Notes under the pieces: generated by a model | Told to the model about the DNA's origin: nothing | The model's database searches: none | What the model saw: the letters and a program-made list of their open reading frames with translations, nothing else | Translations under genes and position numbers: made by a program | NCBI GenBank assembly: GCA_947581905.1 | Contig: CANPWC010000004.1 | Span: 1-36,226, forward strand | Direction of reading: 5' to 3' | Length of the DNA stretch: 36,226 nucleotides | Origin: an uncultured Acetatifactor sp. | GTDB taxonomy: Bacteria; Bacillota; Clostridia; Lachnospirales; Lachnospiraceae | Shown here: piece after piece, positions 35,033-36,226 of the stretch | Layout: each line of letters starts with the position of its first letter | How positions within the stretch are numbered: position 1 is the stretch's first letter

Positions 35033-35899
35033 ATGAGTCGATTTGAGAAAAGGTTTGGAAAATATGCGATTCGGAACCTGTCGCTGGTGCTGGTCTTATG
35101 CTACGTCGCCGGATATGCGATCCGGCTGCTTTTGCCGCAGCTGCAGGCCTATATGACCCTGAACCCCTATGCCATCCTGCATGGCGAGGTATGGAGGCTG
35201 TTCACCTGGATCTTGATCCCGCCCAGCTCCCTGGACCTGTTTACGATCATCATGTTATTCTTCTATTACAGCATCGGCACTTCCCTGGAGCATGTGTGGG
35301 GGACGTACCTTTATAACGTCTATCTGTTTTCCGGGATGCTGTTCACGGTGGCGGGCAGCTTCGTCGCGATGGGGCTGTATTACCTGATGGGCTACGGGGA
35401 CTTAGGCACAGGCATCGCCGCCATCAGCATCCAGCAGATGTCGTCGGTATTCAGCACCTACTATATCAACATGTCGATCTTCTTGGCCTATGCCGCCACG
35501 TTCCCCAACGCCCAGGTCTTATTGATGTTCATCATACCGGTCCGGATGAAATGGATGGGCATCGCCTATTCCGTCCTGCTATTGGTGGACCTGGTCTCCG
35601 GCGTGGGCAACCCGATCCTGAATATTTTCTACCGTGTCGCCATATTCGCGTCTTTGCTTAACTTCGTCGTGTTCTGGCTTAGGACCAGGATGCGGCATAT
35701 GGCTCCCAAGCAGGTCATCAGGCGGCAGCAGTTCCGTTCCCAGGTGCATCAGGCGTCCCGCGTCACCAAGCATAAATGCGCGATCTGCGGCAGGACGGAT
35801 GAGGACGATCCGAACCTGGAGTTCCGTTTCTGCTCGAAGTGCAACGGGAATTACGAGTATTGCCAGTACCACCTGTTCACCCATGAGCATGTCCGTTAG
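35033..35899 (+). CDS. Rhomboid-like membrane protein with C-terminal zinc ribbon, no visible GxSG
   Basis: A 288-residue protein with about six membrane segments between residues 17 and 215. The opening pattern NPYAILHGEVWRLFTWILIPP and the loop SLEHVWGTYLYNVYLFSG match the early conserved parts of rhomboid proteases. However, the catalytic GxSG serine motif is not visible where expected (the region reads GYGDLGTGIAAISIQQMSS), so it is probably an inactive rhomboid-like fold. A basic linker leads to a zinc ribbon: C249-x2-C252, C267-x2-C270, then C277 with nearby histidines (CQYHLFTHEH). GGAGGAG (35018-35024) sets the start at 35033; an upstream in-frame ATG has no ribosome site. The next gene follows after 54 bases. 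Function is unknown. Confidence 0.75.
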   Translation: MSRFEKRFGKYAIRNLSLVLVLCYVAGYAIRLLLPQLQAYMTLNPYAILHGEVWRLFTWILIPPSSLDLFTIIMLFFYYSIGTSLEHVWGTYLYNVYLFSGMLFTVAGSFVAMGLYYLMGYGDLGTGIAAISIQQMSSVFSTYYINMSIFLAYAATFPNAQVLLMFIIPVRMKWMGIAYSVLLLVDLVSGVGNPILNIFYRVAIFASLLNFVVFWLRTRMRHMAPKQVIRRQQFRSQVHQASRVTKHKCAICGRTDEDDPNLEFRFCSKCNGNYEYCQYHLFTHEHVR

Positions 35900-35953
35900 G
35901 GGCAGGGCCGCATGTTTTCGGATGTAAGGAAAGCAAGGGATAGGAGGATCGCC

Positions 35954-36226
35954 ATGGATCGGGAAGTGTTGTTTGCCAAGACCCTGGAGGGCGTAAGGGA
36001 GACGGCGAAGAAGCAGGGGAACTGCATCAGCCAGGCGCAGGTGGAGGAAGCGTTCGCCCCATTGGGGTTTGACGCCCGACAGCTTGACATGGTCTATGAT
36101 TATTTGAAGAACCGCCATATCGGCATCGGGGAGCCTTTAGAAGAAGAGGATTACCTGACCAGGCAGGAACTGGATTACCTGCAGCTTTACCTGGATGGGC
36201 TCAAGGAGATTGGGCAGGTGGAAGAG
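35954..36226 (+). CDS. Partial gene: N-terminus resembling sigma-70 region 1.1 (3' cut by window edge)
   Basis: An ATG at 35954 with AGGAGG begins a frame that stays open to the window end (91 residues seen). The protein opens MDREVLFAKTLEGVRETA. Its NCISQAQVEEAFAPLG, then LDMVYDYLKNRHIGIGEPL, resembles the helical region 1.1 found at the N-terminus of primary-type sigma factors (a helix bundle followed by a short strand with a GI motif). The DNA-binding regions 2-4 would lie beyond the window, so a sigma-factor identity is inference. It follows the rhomboid-like gene closely and may be co-transcribed with it. Confidence 0.55.
   Translation, partial: MDREVLFAKTLEGVRETAKKQGNCISQAQVEEAFAPLGFDARQLDMVYDYLKNRHIGIGEPLEEEDYLTRQELDYLQLYLDGLKEIGQVEE

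Noticed and set aside
35150-35450. Active rhomboid protease
   Set aside because: The GxSG catalytic serine motif was not found, so protease activity is not claimed.

Overview
The window is a chromosomal segment from an anaerobic Bacillota, most likely a fairly GC-rich member of the Lachnospiraceae (Clostridia). I infer this from the rimP-nusA-rnpM-ylxQ-infB-rbfA-nrnA-truB-ribF gene order, a CIRCE-controlled groESL, class III (oxygen-sensitive) ribonucleotide reductase with its activase, a phosphofructokinase with pyrophosphate-type motifs, and a giant fused 2-hydroxyacyl-CoA dehydratase activase. The family name is recognition of style, not a database result. I see no rRNA, tRNA, CRISPR array, prophage or insertion sequence.

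Layout. 1-2100: end of an mgtE magnesium transporter and, facing it, a pfp-type phosphofructokinase, separated by a two-way terminator. 2168-6844: a heterodimeric ABC exporter pair (minus strand), divergent from an AraC-type regulator. 7030-7698: an uncharacterised protein combining a DUF1905-like N-terminus with a C39-like cysteine peptidase fold. 7885-10229: sigma-A promoter, CIRCE operator, groES, groEL and a 57-residue DUF3006-like protein. 10283-21096: the large translation/transcription operon from rimP to ribF, followed closely by a Na/Pi cotransporter with a PhoU-like tail. 21119-22277: a secreted SH3-SH3-NlpC/P60 wall hydrolase behind a consensus promoter and three WalR-type half-sites. 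22295-24955: rpsO and pnp, each with a structured leader. 25205-27265: a compact three-gene module (membrane zinc ribbon, DUF5685, J-domain protein). 27374-30296: nrdD-nrdG with a pair of NrdR-like boxes. 30426-34697 (minus): the 1423-residue activase fusion. 35033-36226: a rhomboid-like zinc-ribbon membrane protein and the start of a protein resembling sigma-70 region 1.1.

How it fits together. Most of the window is housekeeping, and the richest content is regulatory. Visible candidates are a CIRCE site for HrcA, a perfect 28-nt palindrome in the rimP-nusA leader that could be a NusA-sensitive attenuator, a Shine-Dalgarno-sequestering helix before rpsO, a 77-nt nested stem-loop before pnp, a triple WalR-like array, paired NrdR-like boxes 32 bp apart, and two different dyads between the divergent activase and rhomboid promoters. 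The most interesting poorly described protein sets are the J-domain/DUF5685/zinc-ribbon module, the DUF1905-C39 protein, the activase fusion and the rhomboid-like protein with no visible catalytic GxSG motif.
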